NCBI RefSeq assembly: GCF_003574035.1
Contig: NZ_QWKY01000021.1
Location: 1 to 48,426 of the forward strand
DNA length: 48,426 bases
From: Meiothermus hypogaeus
GTDB lineage: Bacteria > Deinococcota > Deinococci > Deinococcales > Thermaceae
Direction: 5' to 3'
A program made the translations under genes and the position numbers. Position 1 is the first letter of the stretch. Each line of letters opens with the position of its first letter. This document shows positions 34,967-44,349 of this stretch, piece after piece. Below the pieces are notes generated by a model. It worked only from the letters and a program-made list of their open reading frames with translations. It was not told the origin of the DNA and made no database searches.

Positions 34967-36129
34967 AAAGCCCCCACCTGTTCACGAATGGTGTGATAGA
35001 CCGAAGCCTGTACTTCCTGGATGCGCGGGATATGCTCGGAAGGCACCACAATTGTCAGGTCGGCCAGGTTTTGCCGGCGCACCTCACCCCCATCGTAACC
35101 GAGCAGCGCCAGGGTCAAGAGCCCTCGTTTGCGGGCTTCCTCCAGGGCCAGCAGAATGTTTTTGGAGCCGCCGCTGGTGGAGATGCCAAGTGCAACGTCC
35201 TCGGGACGGGCCTGGGCAATCAGCTGGCGCAGAAAGATGACTTCGGGGCCTATATCGTTAGCGATGGCCGAGATGCTGGCGGGCTCGAGCGAGAGCGAAA
35301 CTGCTGGAACCGGCTTCCAGCCTTGGGGCGGTGCTACGCAGTCCAGGGCCAGATCGTTAGCATCGGTAGCCGAGCCCCCGTTGCCAAAGAGGATCAGCTT
35401 GCCCCCTTGCTTCAGTCGCTCAGCTGTCATGTCTATCATGCGGGCGATGACCTCGGACTGCTGTTCGGCCACGGCCTGCCTTAGCCGGACGTCTTCGGCA
35501 ACCTTCATCCGGATGGAGTGAGCGGCTTCAACCAGCAAGGCGCTGGTGTCTTGTTTTTCGCGGCTCAAAAAGGGGTATAAAAACGAGGTCGCCCCCAGTT
35601 CATGACGGCTCTCGCGGTGCTCAAAAAATACGTGAACGGTCTCCCAGAGCACGTGATACAGAATTTCCACAATTTCCTGGTGAATGAAGGGGTCGGACGT
35701 GGCGATTTCCACGGCGTAATCGGCCTCCTGGCCCGTAAGGGCAAAGGTCAGGGCCCCTTTTTGCCGGGCGAACGCCAGGGCTCGCTCGACCTCTACATCG
35801 CCCGATGGCGGCGCAAAGCCCATCACCATATCCTCGGGCTGCAGCAGCGCTTGAAGCCAGGGCCCGAAATGGAGCGAGAGGTCGAGCGCCGGCAGCGCCC
35901 TCTTGCCCACAATCACCGGATGTACGAACTCGACCGAAACGTGCTGTGCATCGGTGGCGTAAGCCCCTTGCCCGAAAGCCAGCAGACGGCCCCGGGCCAG
36001 AAACCGTTCGGACATCTCGCGGCACGCCTCGGCCAGACGGTGCGCCTCCTGGTCAAAAAAAGCCCTGGATAGCACATTGCGCTCGTGCAGGGTGGCCTGG
36101 ATTTGGTCAATCACCTGGGTTTGACGCAT
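34957..36129 (-). CDS. Tandem SIS-domain protein (GmhA-like)
   Basis: 390 residues with two SIS domains. The C-terminal one is canonical for phosphoheptose isomerase-like proteins: GGKLILFGNGGSATDANDLALD and LGISTSGGSKNILLALEEARKRG. The N-terminal copy is diverged: GRLLAFGQGAYATDAQHVSVEFVHP and MGFAPPSGDVEVERALAFARQKG. It binds a phosphosugar in principle. GmhA-like SIS genes occur beside hyp genes in some actinobacterial hydrogenase clusters, and here it lies 22 bp after hypE on the same strand. A role in hydrogenase maturation is inference. Confidence 0.8.
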   Translation of the reverse strand: MRQTQVIDQIQATLHERNVLSRAFFDQEAHRLAEACREMSERFLARGRLLAFGQGAYATDAQHVSVEFVHPVIVGKRALPALDLSLHFGPWLQALLQPEDMVMGFAPPSGDVEVERALAFARQKGALTFALTGQEADYAVEIATSDPFIHQEIVEILYHVLWETVHVFFEHRESRHELGATSFLYPFLSREKQDTSALLVEAAHSIRMKVAEDVRLRQAVAEQQSEVIARMIDMTAERLKQGGKLILFGNGGSATDANDLALDCVAPPQGWKPVPAVSLSLEPASISAIANDIGPEVIFLRQLIAQARPEDVALGISTSGGSKNILLALEEARKRGLLTLALLGYDGGEVRRQNLADLTIVVPSEHIPRIQEVQASVYHTIREQVGALWR

Positions 36130-36151
36130 AGCGGATGGGATGGGCTAAGGA

Positions 36152-37183
36152 TCAGCAAATGCGCGGCAAGGGATCGCCGACCAACATGTCCACCACCCGG
36201 CTCGAGCCGTAGCTGCTAACGGTGTACACCACGCCGGCGGGGGTTTCCACCACCTCCCCAATTAGCCTGGCTTCCTGGCCACCTGCTACGCGCCGCACCG
36301 CCTCCAGCGCGGCCTCGGCATACTCGGGGCCTACTATAGCGATGAACTGACCTTCGTTGGCGATGTGCAGGGGGTCGAGCCCCAGAATCTCGCAAGCCCC
36401 CCGCACCTCGTCGCGGACAGGGATGTGCTCTTCGTAGAGCCTGAGGGCAAGCTGGGCCTCCCTGGCCAGCTCGTTCAGCGCGGTCGCCACTCCGCCCCGG
36501 GTGGGGTCGCGCATCCAGCGCAGGCCGGGAGCTACGGTCTCGATCAGCGCTTCCACGAAAGGCCAGACCGAGCGGGTGTCGGACTTCAGACTTGCCTCGA
36601 GGTCGAGCTCGCCTCGAGCCAGCAGAATGGTGATGCCGTGGTCGCCAATAGGGCCCGAAAGCAGCACCTTGTCGCCGGGGCGTACCGAGGAGGCCGCCAG
36701 ATTGACCCGGGCATCCACCAGCCCGATCCCGCTGGTACTGATGAAAAGCCCATCGGCCTTGCCGTGCTCCACCACCTTGGTGTCGCCCCCCACGACCTGC
36801 ACCCCGGCCCGCCGGGCAGCCTGCCCGATGGCCTGTAGCTCGGCTTGCAAAACCTGAGCCGAGAGACCTGCTTCCAGAATCAGCGTGGACAGCAGCGCGA
36901 TGGGCCTGGCCCCCGAGACCGCCAGGTCGTTGACCGTACCGTTAACCGCCAGCTCCCCAATCGAGCCGCCGGGGAACCGCAGCGGCTTGACCACGAAGCT
37001 ATCAGCAGTCAAAGCCAGCGAGGCACCCCCCAGGCTTAGCAGCGCCGCATCGTCCAGGCTGGGGTTGCCCAGGATGGGCGCAATCAGGCCCTCCACCAGG
37101 CGGCGGCTGGCCTTGCCGCCAGAGCCATGGGCCAGCTCAATTTGGGTATCTTTGAAGCGGATAGGGACTGGGGATTTGGTCAT
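36152..37183 (-). CDS. hypE: Hydrogenase maturation factor HypE
   Basis: 343 residues of the PurM/AIR-synthase-like fold. IELAHGSGGKASRRLVEGLI opens the ATP-binding region, LALTADSFVVKPLRFPGGSIGELAVNGTVNDLAVSGA is typical, and MRDPTRGGVATALNELA is conserved. It ends PRIC, the C-terminal Cys that receives the carbamoyl group from HypF and is dehydrated to thiocyanate, the source of the Fe cyanide ligands. It lies 7 nt after hypD. No hypF gene is in the window. Confidence 0.95.
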   Translation of the reverse strand: MTKSPVPIRFKDTQIELAHGSGGKASRRLVEGLIAPILGNPSLDDAALLSLGGASLALTADSFVVKPLRFPGGSIGELAVNGTVNDLAVSGARPIALLSTLILEAGLSAQVLQAELQAIGQAARRAGVQVVGGDTKVVEHGKADGLFISTSGIGLVDARVNLAASSVRPGDKVLLSGPIGDHGITILLARGELDLEASLKSDTRSVWPFVEALIETVAPGLRWMRDPTRGGVATALNELAREAQLALRLYEEHIPVRDEVRGACEILGLDPLHIANEGQFIAIVGPEYAEAALEAVRRVAGGQEARLIGEVVETPAGVVYTVSSYGSSRVVDMLVGDPLPRIC

Positions 37184-37190
37184 GGCCGTA

Positions 37191-38302
<1,112 letters not shown>

Positions 38303-38306
<4 letters not shown>

Positions 38307-38551
38307 TGCGACTCCCTTCCTGGGTCGGAAAGTTTTGCGATGGCCACGCCCATGTGCACCAGGAGCGCGTCGCCCACCTTAAGGTCGGTCAAAAAATCCA
38401 CCGCAACCCTGGCCTGCTGGCCCAGGCGATCTTCCACCAACGCATCGCGGCCTTCAAGCTGGATCACCCGAACCGGCACTGCCACGTCGCCGCAGGTGGT
38501 GCAGCCATCTTGCTCAAGGGTGCAACTGCCGTAGAATTCCAGGTCAAGCAT
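38303..38551 (-). CDS. HypC/HupF-like protein with N-terminal Cys motif
   Basis: 82 residues. The second half has the HypC-type beta-barrel pattern: VPVRVIQLEGRDALVEDRLGQQARVAVDFLTDLKVGDALLVHMGVAIAKL. It lacks the MC start essential for canonical HypC. Instead three Cys (C10, C17 and C20) form C-x6-C-x2-C, a pattern known in paralogous HupF-like proteins of some hydrogenase clusters. A metal or Fe-S site is possible. ATG 38551 overlaps the hypC stop by 8 nt, and the gene overlaps hypD by ATGA, so it is certainly part of the operon. Confidence 0.8.
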
Positions 38552-38837
38552 GGGAACTTCGCTCCTCCTCGGCAAACTGGTAGCCCTCGAGCTCCTCCAT
38601 GGCCTGCTCAGCCTCGCCCAGCATGGTCAGGAGCCGAAGCTGCTCCTGGGCCTGGGCCTCGCTGATCTTGCTCATGGCAAAGCCCACATGAATCAGCACC
38701 CAGTCGCCCACCTCGAGGGGCGTACCGCGCAGCAAGTCCACGTTGACCTGCCGCTTGACCCCCGAGACATCAATGGTCGCCATGTGCTTGGCGGGGCTGT
38801 CAAACTGTACGATCTGACCCGGAATGGCAAGGCACAT
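38544..38837 (-). CDS. hypC: Hydrogenase assembly chaperone HypC
   Basis: 97 residues. It starts MCLAIPGQIV; after Met removal Cys2 binds the Fe unit carried to HypD and the hydrogenase large subunit. GVKRQVNVDLLRGTPLEVGDWVLIHVGFAMSKI is the conserved barrel. A charged helical tail follows (EAQAQEQLRLLTMLGEAEQAMEELEG). An SD AAAGGAG precedes ATG 38837. It is the first gene of hypC-hypC2-hypD-hypE, probably continuing into the SIS and glutaredoxin-like genes. Confidence 0.93.
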   Translation of the reverse strand: MCLAIPGQIVQFDSPAKHMATIDVSGVKRQVNVDLLRGTPLEVGDWVLIHVGFAMSKISEAQAQEQLRLLTMLGEAEQAMEELEGYQFAEEERSSHA

Positions 38838-38873
38838 TCTGGACTCCTTTCAAAAATAGGCGACGCTACCTAG

Positions 38874-38879
38874 ATTATA
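38874..38879 (-). promoter_or_regulatory. -10 box of the hypC operon
   Basis: A perfect TATAAT on the minus strand, 36 nt before the hypC ATG, with SD between. The -35 region is weak, which may mean an activator is needed. Confidence 0.45.
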
Positions 38880-38975
38880 TGAGCTAGACCAGGACACCTG
38901 TACCCATGCATTTCGGTCAGACTTGAGAGGGTTTCCGGTACTGGACATTGTTTAGACATCCTCCAGGTGCACCCC

Positions 38976-39326
38976 ATGCACGAGCTCTCGATCGCCACCA
39001 ACATCGTTTCGGTTGCCCAGGAGGAAGCAGCGGCACGCGGAGTAGAGGTAGAGGCCGTCCACCTGCGTTTGGGAGCGCTCGCGGGGGTGGAAGTAGATTC
39101 GCTCTTGTTTGGCTACCAGGTCGCCAGCCAGGGCACGCCCCTGGAGGGAAGCCGCCTCCTGATTGAAGAGGTACCTCTTACCATCTACTGCCCCAACTGT
39201 CAGGCCGAGTTTGAACTGGCGGGCATCCAGAGCCTGCGCTGCCCGAAGTGTCAGGAACTCTCCGGCGATATCCGGCGCGGCAAGGAGCTGGAAATTGTGG
39301 CCCTGGAAGTAAAGGAGCAGCCATGA
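38976..39326 (+). CDS. hypA: Hydrogenase nickel incorporation protein HypA
   Basis: 116 residues. It starts MHELSIA, where His2 and the N-terminus bind nickel, so ATG 38976 is preferred over the GTG 9 nt upstream. The structural zinc site is CPNC and CPKC, about 37 codons before the end. It delivers nickel with HypB to the hydrogenase large subunit and can also serve urease. It is divergent from hypC with a 138-bp shared control region and overlaps hypB by ATGA. Confidence 0.93.
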   Translation: MHELSIATNIVSVAQEEAAARGVEVEAVHLRLGALAGVEVDSLLFGYQVASQGTPLEGSRLLIEEVPLTIYCPNCQAEFELAGIQSLRCPKCQELSGDIRRGKELEIVALEVKEQP

Positions 39327-40000
39327 CCAAAACGCCGCGAATCCTCGAGGTGCGGGCCAATGTGCTCAAAGACAACGACCGGCTGGCCCGCTCGATGCGC
39401 CTTCGCTTTGCCCAGGCTGGGACACTGGTGTTGAACCTGGTCAGCAGCCCCGGCTCGGGCAAAACCACCCTGCTGCGCCAGACACTGCTGGAGCTGAGCC
39501 CGCGCTACCGGGTAGCAGCCCTGGTAGGCGACCTGGCTACCGACAACGATGCCCGGCGCCTGGCCGAGAGCGGTGCGCCGGTGCGGCAGATCGAGACCAA
39601 GACCCTGTGCCACCTCGAGGCCCGCATGATTGAGGAACACCTGCAGGGCTGGGACTTGAGCCAGATTGACCTGCTCTTTATCGAGAACGTGGGCAACCTG
39701 GTCTGCCCCTCGAGCTGGGATCTGGGTGAAGACCTGCGGGTAGCGCTGTTCTCCACCACCGAGGGCGAGGACAAACCCCTCAAGTACCCCACCCTCATCA
39801 ACACGGCCGACATCGCCCTGATCACTAAAATTGACCTGGCCGAAGCGGTGGAGTTCGACCGCCAGGCCATGTACCGGAACCTGCGCGAGGTGCGTCCAGG
39901 CATCGAGATCCTGGAGGTCTCCGCCAAGCGTGGCACCGGCATGGCAGCCTGGCTGGAGCGGCTCGAGCATGCCCTTCAGACCAAGCGTAGCCAGCGCTGA
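39323..40000 (+). CDS. hypB: Hydrogenase nickel incorporation GTPase HypB
   Basis: 225 residues, a SIMIBI-class GTPase. Walker A is SSPGSGKTT, LVGDLATDNDARRL is switch I, TLCHLEARMI carries the Cys/His metal site of the G domain, IENVGNLVCP is conserved, and ITKID is the guanine-specificity motif. The N-terminal CxxCGC nickel site of E. coli HypB and any His-rich stretch are absent; SlyD with its His tail is encoded about 6 kb away. ATG 39323 overlaps the hypA stop. Longer readings overlap hypA antiparallel to its known C-terminus and are rejected. Confidence 0.95.
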   Translation: MTKTPRILEVRANVLKDNDRLARSMRLRFAQAGTLVLNLVSSPGSGKTTLLRQTLLELSPRYRVAALVGDLATDNDARRLAESGAPVRQIETKTLCHLEARMIEEHLQGWDLSQIDLLFIENVGNLVCPSSWDLGEDLRVALFSTTEGEDKPLKYPTLINTADIALITKIDLAEAVEFDRQAMYRNLREVRPGIEILEVSAKRGTGMAAWLERLEHALQTKRSQR

Positions 40001-40091
40001 GACCGGGTTCGAGGAGTGTAACTCTAAACACCCTCCTGCCTCGAGGGCAGCTGTGACCGGGAAGAGCACTACGGAAGGTGCACCAAAGCCT

Positions 40092-40119
40092 TTGATTCCA
40101 GCTATCAGCGGGCTACACT
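40092..40119 (+). promoter_or_regulatory. radA promoter
   Basis: TTGATT (40092-40097), a 16-bp spacer and TACACT (40114-40119), 9 nt before ATG 40129. No SD, so probably leaderless or nearly so. Confidence 0.5.
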
Positions 40120-40128
40120 TGCGGTTAG

Positions 40129-41448
40129 ATGGCAAAGGCTTCTATTCAATATCGCTGTATCGAATGCGGCTATAAATCGGTGAAGGAGCTGGGTCGCTGT
40201 CCCAACTGTGGGGCCTGGGACAGCTTCAAAGAGGAAGCACCTGCGCTCAAGCCAGGCTCAGTAGCAGGCAGGGGCGGGCTATCGCGCGCTCGTCCGCTGC
40301 CCAACCCTGCCGCCCTGACCCGTCTGGGGGATGTGCCCGAGGGGGGAGAGGCACGCTTCTCGAGCCAGATAGGGGAGCTTGACCGGGTGCTGGGGGGCGG
40401 TTTTGTGCCGGGCGAGGTGCTTCTTTTGGGCGGTGAGCCTGGGGTGGGCAAGAGCACCATGTTGTTGCAGGTGGCCCAAAAGATGCTAGAGCTAGGCAAG
40501 CGGGTGGTGTATCTGGCGGGCGAGGAATCGCCCGGGCAGATTCGCCTGCGGGCCCAGCGCCTGGGCATCTCGGGGGAACTCGAGCTGCTGCGCGAAACCG
40601 AGCTAGATGCAATGCTCGCCACCCTCGAGGCCAGCCCACCCGATTTCCTGGTGGTGGACTCCATCCAGACCCTAGAGACCACCGCCGCGCCGGGTTCGCT
40701 GGTGGCCGTGCGCGACGCCACCGCCGCCCTGACCCGCTTTGCCAAACATCACCAGGTGACCACCGTGCTGGTCGGGCACGTCACCAAGGAGGGCATCGTG
40801 GCCGGGCCCAAGGTGATCGAGCACGTGGTGGATGCCACCTTGTACCTGGAAACCGCCGGCCACTTCCGGGTCTTGCGCTCCAGCAAAAACCGCTTCGGGC
40901 CGGTGGGCGAGCTGGGCGTTTTCAGCATGGTTCACGAGGGCCTGGAGGAGGTCGCCAACCCCTCGGCAGCCTTTCTGGCCGAGCGTCCGGTGGGGGCGCC
41001 GGGTTCGGTGGTGGCCCTCTGCCTTTCCGGCGAGCGGGCGCTGGCCCTGGAGGTGCAAGCCCTGGCCGCTCGTACACCTTTCCCGGCCCCCCGCCGGGTC
41101 TCGCAGGGGCTGGACAGCCGGCGGGTGGATGTGGTGCTGGCGGTATTGGAACGCAGGCTCAACCTGCCCCTGGGCAACCTGGACATTTACGTTAACCTGG
41201 CGGGGGGGCTGCGGGTCTTCGATCCAGGGTTGGACCTGGCGGTGGGGCTGGCAGTGTATTCTGCTGTGGTAGGCCGTCCCCTTCCGGAAGAGGTCGCGGT
41301 GGTGGGAGAGGTGGGGCTGGCCGGTGAGTTGCGCAGCGTGGAGGGCCTCGAGCGCCGCCTGCGCGAAGGGCAACGGGCAGGCTTCAAGCGCCTGGTACAC
41401 CCCCCCCAATTCAAGAGCCTGGAAGCAGCCGTGAGCAAGTTTTTATGA
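40129..41448 (+). CDS. radA: DNA repair protein RadA
   Basis: 439 residues. The zinc finger is C10-x2-C13 and C24-x2-C27. The RecA-like ATPase core has Walker [11 protein letters not shown] near residue 102 and [11 protein letters not shown] as Walker B. The KNRFG motif, unique to RadA, lies near residue 253. The C-terminal Lon-protease-like domain ([36 protein letters not shown]) lacks protease activity in the family. RadA is a branch-migration helicase acting with RecA. It overlaps the PIN-TRAM gene by ATGA. Confidence 0.95.
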   Translation: MAKASIQYRCIECGYKSVKELGRCPNCGAWDSFKEEAPALKPGSVAGRGGLSRARPLPNPAALTRLGDVPEGGEARFSSQIGELDRVLGGGFVPGEVLLLGGEPGVGKSTMLLQVAQKMLELGKRVVYLAGEESPGQIRLRAQRLGISGELELLRETELDAMLATLEASPPDFLVVDSIQTLETTAAPGSLVAVRDATAALTRFAKHHQVTTVLVGHVTKEGIVAGPKVIEHVVDATLYLETAGHFRVLRSSKNRFGPVGELGVFSMVHEGLEEVANPSAAFLAERPVGAPGSVVALCLSGERALALEVQALAARTPFPAPRRVSQGLDSRRVDVVLAVLERRLNLPLGNLDIYVNLAGGLRVFDPGLDLAVGLAVYSAVVGRPLPEEVAVVGEVGLAGELRSVEGLERRLREGQRAGFKRLVHPPQFKSLEAAVSKFL

Positions 41449-42512
41449 GCGTGACGCGTTGGGTTTTATATACCTTGTTTGCCTATCTGGGCTACCGGGT
41501 AGGGGTGTGGCTCGAGGTCAGCAATCTTATCAGCATCAGCCCCCTGGGCAACCTGACCAGCCTCAACCGGCTCTACTTGGGCGTGGTGGGCCTGCTGGTG
41601 GGCTTTTTGCTGGTGCCACGCCTGACCTACTGGATGGAGCGCCGTTGGGAGAACGGTCAGGTCTGGCTCAAGCGTCTGCCACCTGAAATCCCCGTCGCCA
41701 TCACGGCAGCCTCTGGCCTGGGTCTCTTGCTGGCCGTCCTGCTTACCAACCTGCTGAGTCAGATTCCGGGGTTTTCCGCCATTCACTCGCTCATCATCGC
41801 CGCCGTACTGGTCAGCTCCCTATCGGCCTTTGCCATCGCCAATCGAGATTATTTTCGGCTGGCCCGCCCGCCAGCGCATGCTCCCAAGACCCGGGGCGGC
41901 AAGGTGCTCGATACCTCGGTTCTGATTGATGGCCGCATCGGGGATGTGGCCGAAATGGGCTTTCTGGAGGGCCCCCTGTTTGTACCTCGGCAGGTCTTGC
42001 GCGAGCTGCAACAGTTTGCCGACGCCTCGGATGCCCAGAAAAGGGCCAAGGGCCGCCGGGGCCTGGACACCCTCGAGCGCCTCAAACTGAGCGTGGGCCT
42101 CGAGGTGCTCGATGGCGACGAGTCCGACGACCCGGTAGACGACCAGATTCTGGCCGAAGCCAAAAGGATGGGCGCGGCATTGGTCACCAACGACCACGCC
42201 TTAGCCCAGCTTTCCCGCATCTATGGGGTCAAGACCCTCTCGGTACAGGCCCTGGCCTCGGCCCTGCGGGCCCCGCTTCAGCAAGGCGATACCCTCAGCA
42301 TTACCATCGTCAAGGAGGGTAAGGAGCCCGGCCAGGGGGTGGGCTATCTGGAGGACGGCACCATGGTGGTAGTCGACGACGCCATTTCCTTCAAGGGCAA
42401 GGAAGTTGGGGTGGTGATTACCCAGTCCATTCAGACCCAAATTGGCCGCTTGCTCTTTGGAAAGCTCCTGAGCGAAGAAACCAACCGCCCGACCTCCAAA
42501 GCCGAGCGTTGA
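41445..42512 (+). CDS. PIN-TRAM domain membrane protein (YacL-like)
   Basis: 355 residues. Four N-terminal membrane helices (about residues 1-140) are followed by a PIN nuclease domain with [21 protein letters not shown], then [27 protein letters not shown] carrying acidic residues, and a C-terminal TRAM domain ([34 protein letters not shown]). The family is thought to act on RNA or DNA at the membrane. The radA-yacL order is also known in Firmicutes, where disA lies between them; disA is absent here. The TGA stop is directly at the border of the IS605-like remnant. Confidence 0.88.
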   Translation: MSVTRWVLYTLFAYLGYRVGVWLEVSNLISISPLGNLTSLNRLYLGVVGLLVGFLLVPRLTYWMERRWENGQVWLKRLPPEIPVAITAASGLGLLLAVLLTNLLSQIPGFSAIHSLIIAAVLVSSLSAFAIANRDYFRLARPPAHAPKTRGGKVLDTSVLIDGRIGDVAEMGFLEGPLFVPRQVLRELQQFADASDAQKRAKGRRGLDTLERLKLSVGLEVLDGDESDDPVDDQILAEAKRMGAALVTNDHALAQLSRIYGVKTLSVQALASALRAPLQQGDTLSITIVKEGKEPGQGVGYLEDGTMVVVDDAISFKGKEVGVVITQSIQTQIGRLLFGKLLSEETNRPTSKAER

Positions 42513-42765
42513 CACTCCTACCCCTAAATGAGGGGATTCTTGGGCTCACCAATGCGCTCAGCGCGAGCGTCTTATCGCGCCCTTCACAGACGTTGCCGCC
42601 CACGAAAACGAGAATGCGGCTGCGCCCGAGTGCTTGAGTTCCGAGTTTCCAGGCGGCAACGGTTCTATCTGGGATAGAGGATTCTTGATTCTCGGGAGGC
42701 TCATTCTATGTGAAGAGCGCTCTTACGCATCTGGAAGTCCTTGTACTGTTTTTGGTTATATGCTC
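42513..42765 (-). mobile_element. IS200/IS605-type right-end / omegaRNA-like remnant without tnpB
   Basis: On the minus strand the sequence resembles the 3' end of TnpB-type elements. It has a GCAACGTCTG-type stretch, then CAAGAATCC, a hairpin CCCCT-cattt-AGGGG (42521-42535) and the end GTAGGAGTGTCA at the yacL stop. GGCGGCAAC (42652-42660) and GTTGCCGCC (42592-42600) form a perfect 9-bp inverted repeat, and GGATTCTTG occurs twice (42534-42542 and 42679-42687, read on plus). No tnpB or tnpA is present. Similarity is by recall of such ends, not a search. The left border is undefined. Confidence 0.45.
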
Positions 42766-43659
42766 TTATCGCCGGATCACCACCCGGCCCACGCCACCCT
42801 TCACCTCGAGGTCGGCTTTATTTGCAGTGCTGGCATAATCGGGGCTTTCATAGCGGTTATCGCCCTGCTTGAGCAGACCGTTGGGCACTTCCAGGCCGCC
42901 CAGGCCGGTTTTAGCTTCCAGTCGCACGGCCACATTTTGCGGGATGCGAATGTCCAGTTCCCCCACCCCGCCATCAATCCTGGCCCGGTAGTTACCCTGC
43001 TCGGGCAGCTCGATCTGCACCCGCCCCACCCCGCTGTTCACCTCCAGGCTGCTTACCTGCAAGCTGCGCAGGTTCAGTATCGTCTCCCCTACCCCCGTGT
43101 TCACATCCAGGCGCAAGTTAACCCTGGGCGAGAGCTTGAGTTCCCAGCCTTCGCGGCTGCGGGCAGCGCCACTGGTACGGCCCCTAGCCTCCAGGACCAC
43201 CACGGCCTCGCTCCCCCGCACGTCACTGCGGCGTTCCAGGCGCTCACCTGGCAACAGTCGAACCGGACCTTCCACCAGGCTAGCAGAGCCCTCTTCCAGC
43301 GAGGAAACCTCGAGCCGACCCACCCCCGGAGCAAGCCGAATTTGCGCCTGGCTCACCGGGCCCAGCGGAATGGAGATTTGTTCCAATGCGCCCTGCACCC
43401 CTGAGCGTGCATTCCATATCCAGAGCAACCCCCCACCCAGCAGCCCGACGGCAATCAGCACCGGGATGCGCTGGGGATGCTCGCGCAACAGGAAATTAAG
43501 CCCAAACAGGATCAGCACCAGCGGCCACAGCAACCACAAATCGGCCCAGAAGTCCCAGGAAAACCAGCCCAAACTGGTAAAAAGCCACAGCAGCCCGATC
43601 GCAATCAGGGCAATACCCCACCACACCCCACGTCCGCCCGGAGCGGTTTTCTGCACCAT
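42766..43659 (-). CDS. LiaF-like membrane protein (DUF5668 + toast-rack type)
   Basis: 297 residues. The N-terminus has about three helices in the LiaI/DUF5668 pattern (WGIALIAIGLLWLFTSLGWF, LWLLWPLVLILFGLNFLL). The C-terminal 190 residues form a repetitive beta structure with recurring GVGxLEV/SGVGRVQI/GGVGELDI motifs, as in the toast-rack domain of LiaF-type proteins. This suggests an envelope-stress sensor or inhibitor. It is the last gene of a four-gene operon and has an SD (GGAAGG) 8 bp after the PspC gene. It ends at the border of the IS605-like remnant. Confidence 0.8.
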   Translation of the reverse strand: MVQKTAPGGRGVWWGIALIAIGLLWLFTSLGWFSWDFWADLWLLWPLVLILFGLNFLLREHPQRIPVLIAVGLLGGGLLWIWNARSGVQGALEQISIPLGPVSQAQIRLAPGVGRLEVSSLEEGSASLVEGPVRLLPGERLERRSDVRGSEAVVVLEARGRTSGAARSREGWELKLSPRVNLRLDVNTGVGETILNLRSLQVSSLEVNSGVGRVQIELPEQGNYRARIDGGVGELDIRIPQNVAVRLEAKTGLGGLEVPNGLLKQGDNRYESPDYASTANKADLEVKGGVGRVVIRR

Positions 43660-43667
43660 GACCCCAC

Positions 43668-44123
43668 CTACCTTCCGGCCCTGCGCAACAATACCAGCAC
43701 CCCAATCCCAATCAGCAGCAAGGGGAAAATCAGGTCTTCATCCACCCGAATCCAGCCCAGTTGTCGGAGCAAAAACCAGGCCCCCACCACGACCAAAGCC
43801 CAACCCAGCAGTTGTGAGCCCTGCCCTCCTTGCATCCGCTCGGAAACCTCTCGAGCCCGTTCTTGTAAGTTCTGGGCTCCTTCGCGCAGGGTTTGCTCCA
43901 TATCGGGTTTTGGGCTGTCCTGGCCTTCTTCCAGGGGTTCTTTGGGAATCACCAGAGCCAGAATAATGTAGAGCAGAATACCAGCCCCATTAATTAGCGT
44001 CAGCAGCACAAAAGCAATGCGCACCCAGACCGGCTCGACCCCCAGATACTGGGCCAAACCCGCACAGACCCCACTGATCTGCTCATCGCTACGGCTACGG
44101 TACAACCTGCGCGGTTGGCTCAT
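43668..44123 (-). CDS. PspC-domain membrane protein with extended C-terminus
   Basis: About 151 residues. The PspC domain is at the N-terminus: RRLYRSRSDEQISGVCAGLAQYLGVEPVWVRIAFVLLTLINGAGILLYIILALVIP. A charged, probably coiled-coil segment follows (EQTLREGAQNLQERAREVSERMQGG), then two more hydrophobic helices of LiaI type (LLGWALVVVGAWFLLRQLGWI, LIFPLLLIGIGVLVLL). PspC proteins sense or relay membrane stress. ATG 44123 overlaps the stop of the short PspC gene; an in-frame GTG 9 nt upstream is possible. Confidence 0.82.
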   Translation of the reverse strand: MSQPRRLYRSRSDEQISGVCAGLAQYLGVEPVWVRIAFVLLTLINGAGILLYIILALVIPKEPLEEGQDSPKPDMEQTLREGAQNLQERAREVSERMQGGQGSQLLGWALVVVGAWFLLRQLGWIRVDEDLIFPLLLIGIGVLVLLRRAGR

Positions 44124-44124
44124 C

Positions 44125-44349
44125 TTATCCACCCTGGCTCAACCCCGGTTCATTGGCGGCAGGGGCTTCCGGTATCACAAAATACAGCACCACATAAGCC
44201 AGCACCCCACCGCCCCAGAGCACCGCGGCCAGCACAAACAACAGCCGTACCACGGTGGGATCGAGGTTGAGGTATTCGGCAATGCCGCCGCAGATGCCCC
44301 AGATCATTTTCTGGCTTTGACTGCGATACAAACGCTTGGGCGCGTTCAT
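44125..44349 (-). CDS. Short PspC-domain protein
   Basis: 74 residues, essentially only a PspC domain: KRLYRSQSQKMIWGICGGIAEYLNLDPTVVRLLFVLAAVLWGGGVLAYVVLYFVIPE, with one amphipathic and one hydrophobic helix. It is a paralogue of the N-terminal domain of the next gene. It overlaps the upstream gene by ATGA and the next gene by a few bases, so all members of this operon are translated together. Membrane-stress function is inferred from the family. Confidence 0.85.
   Translation of the reverse strand: MNAPKRLYRSQSQKMIWGICGGIAEYLNLDPTVVRLLFVLAAVLWGGGVLAYVVLYFVIPEAPAANEPGLSQGG

Noticed and set aside
39248-39322. N-terminal extension of HypB carrying a nickel-binding region
   Set aside because: It overlaps hypA, has no Cys/His-rich motif, and the ATGA start at 39323 fits the family.
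40001-40128. Small gene between hypB and radA
   Set aside because: Only the radA promoter is visible; no ORF with a start signal.
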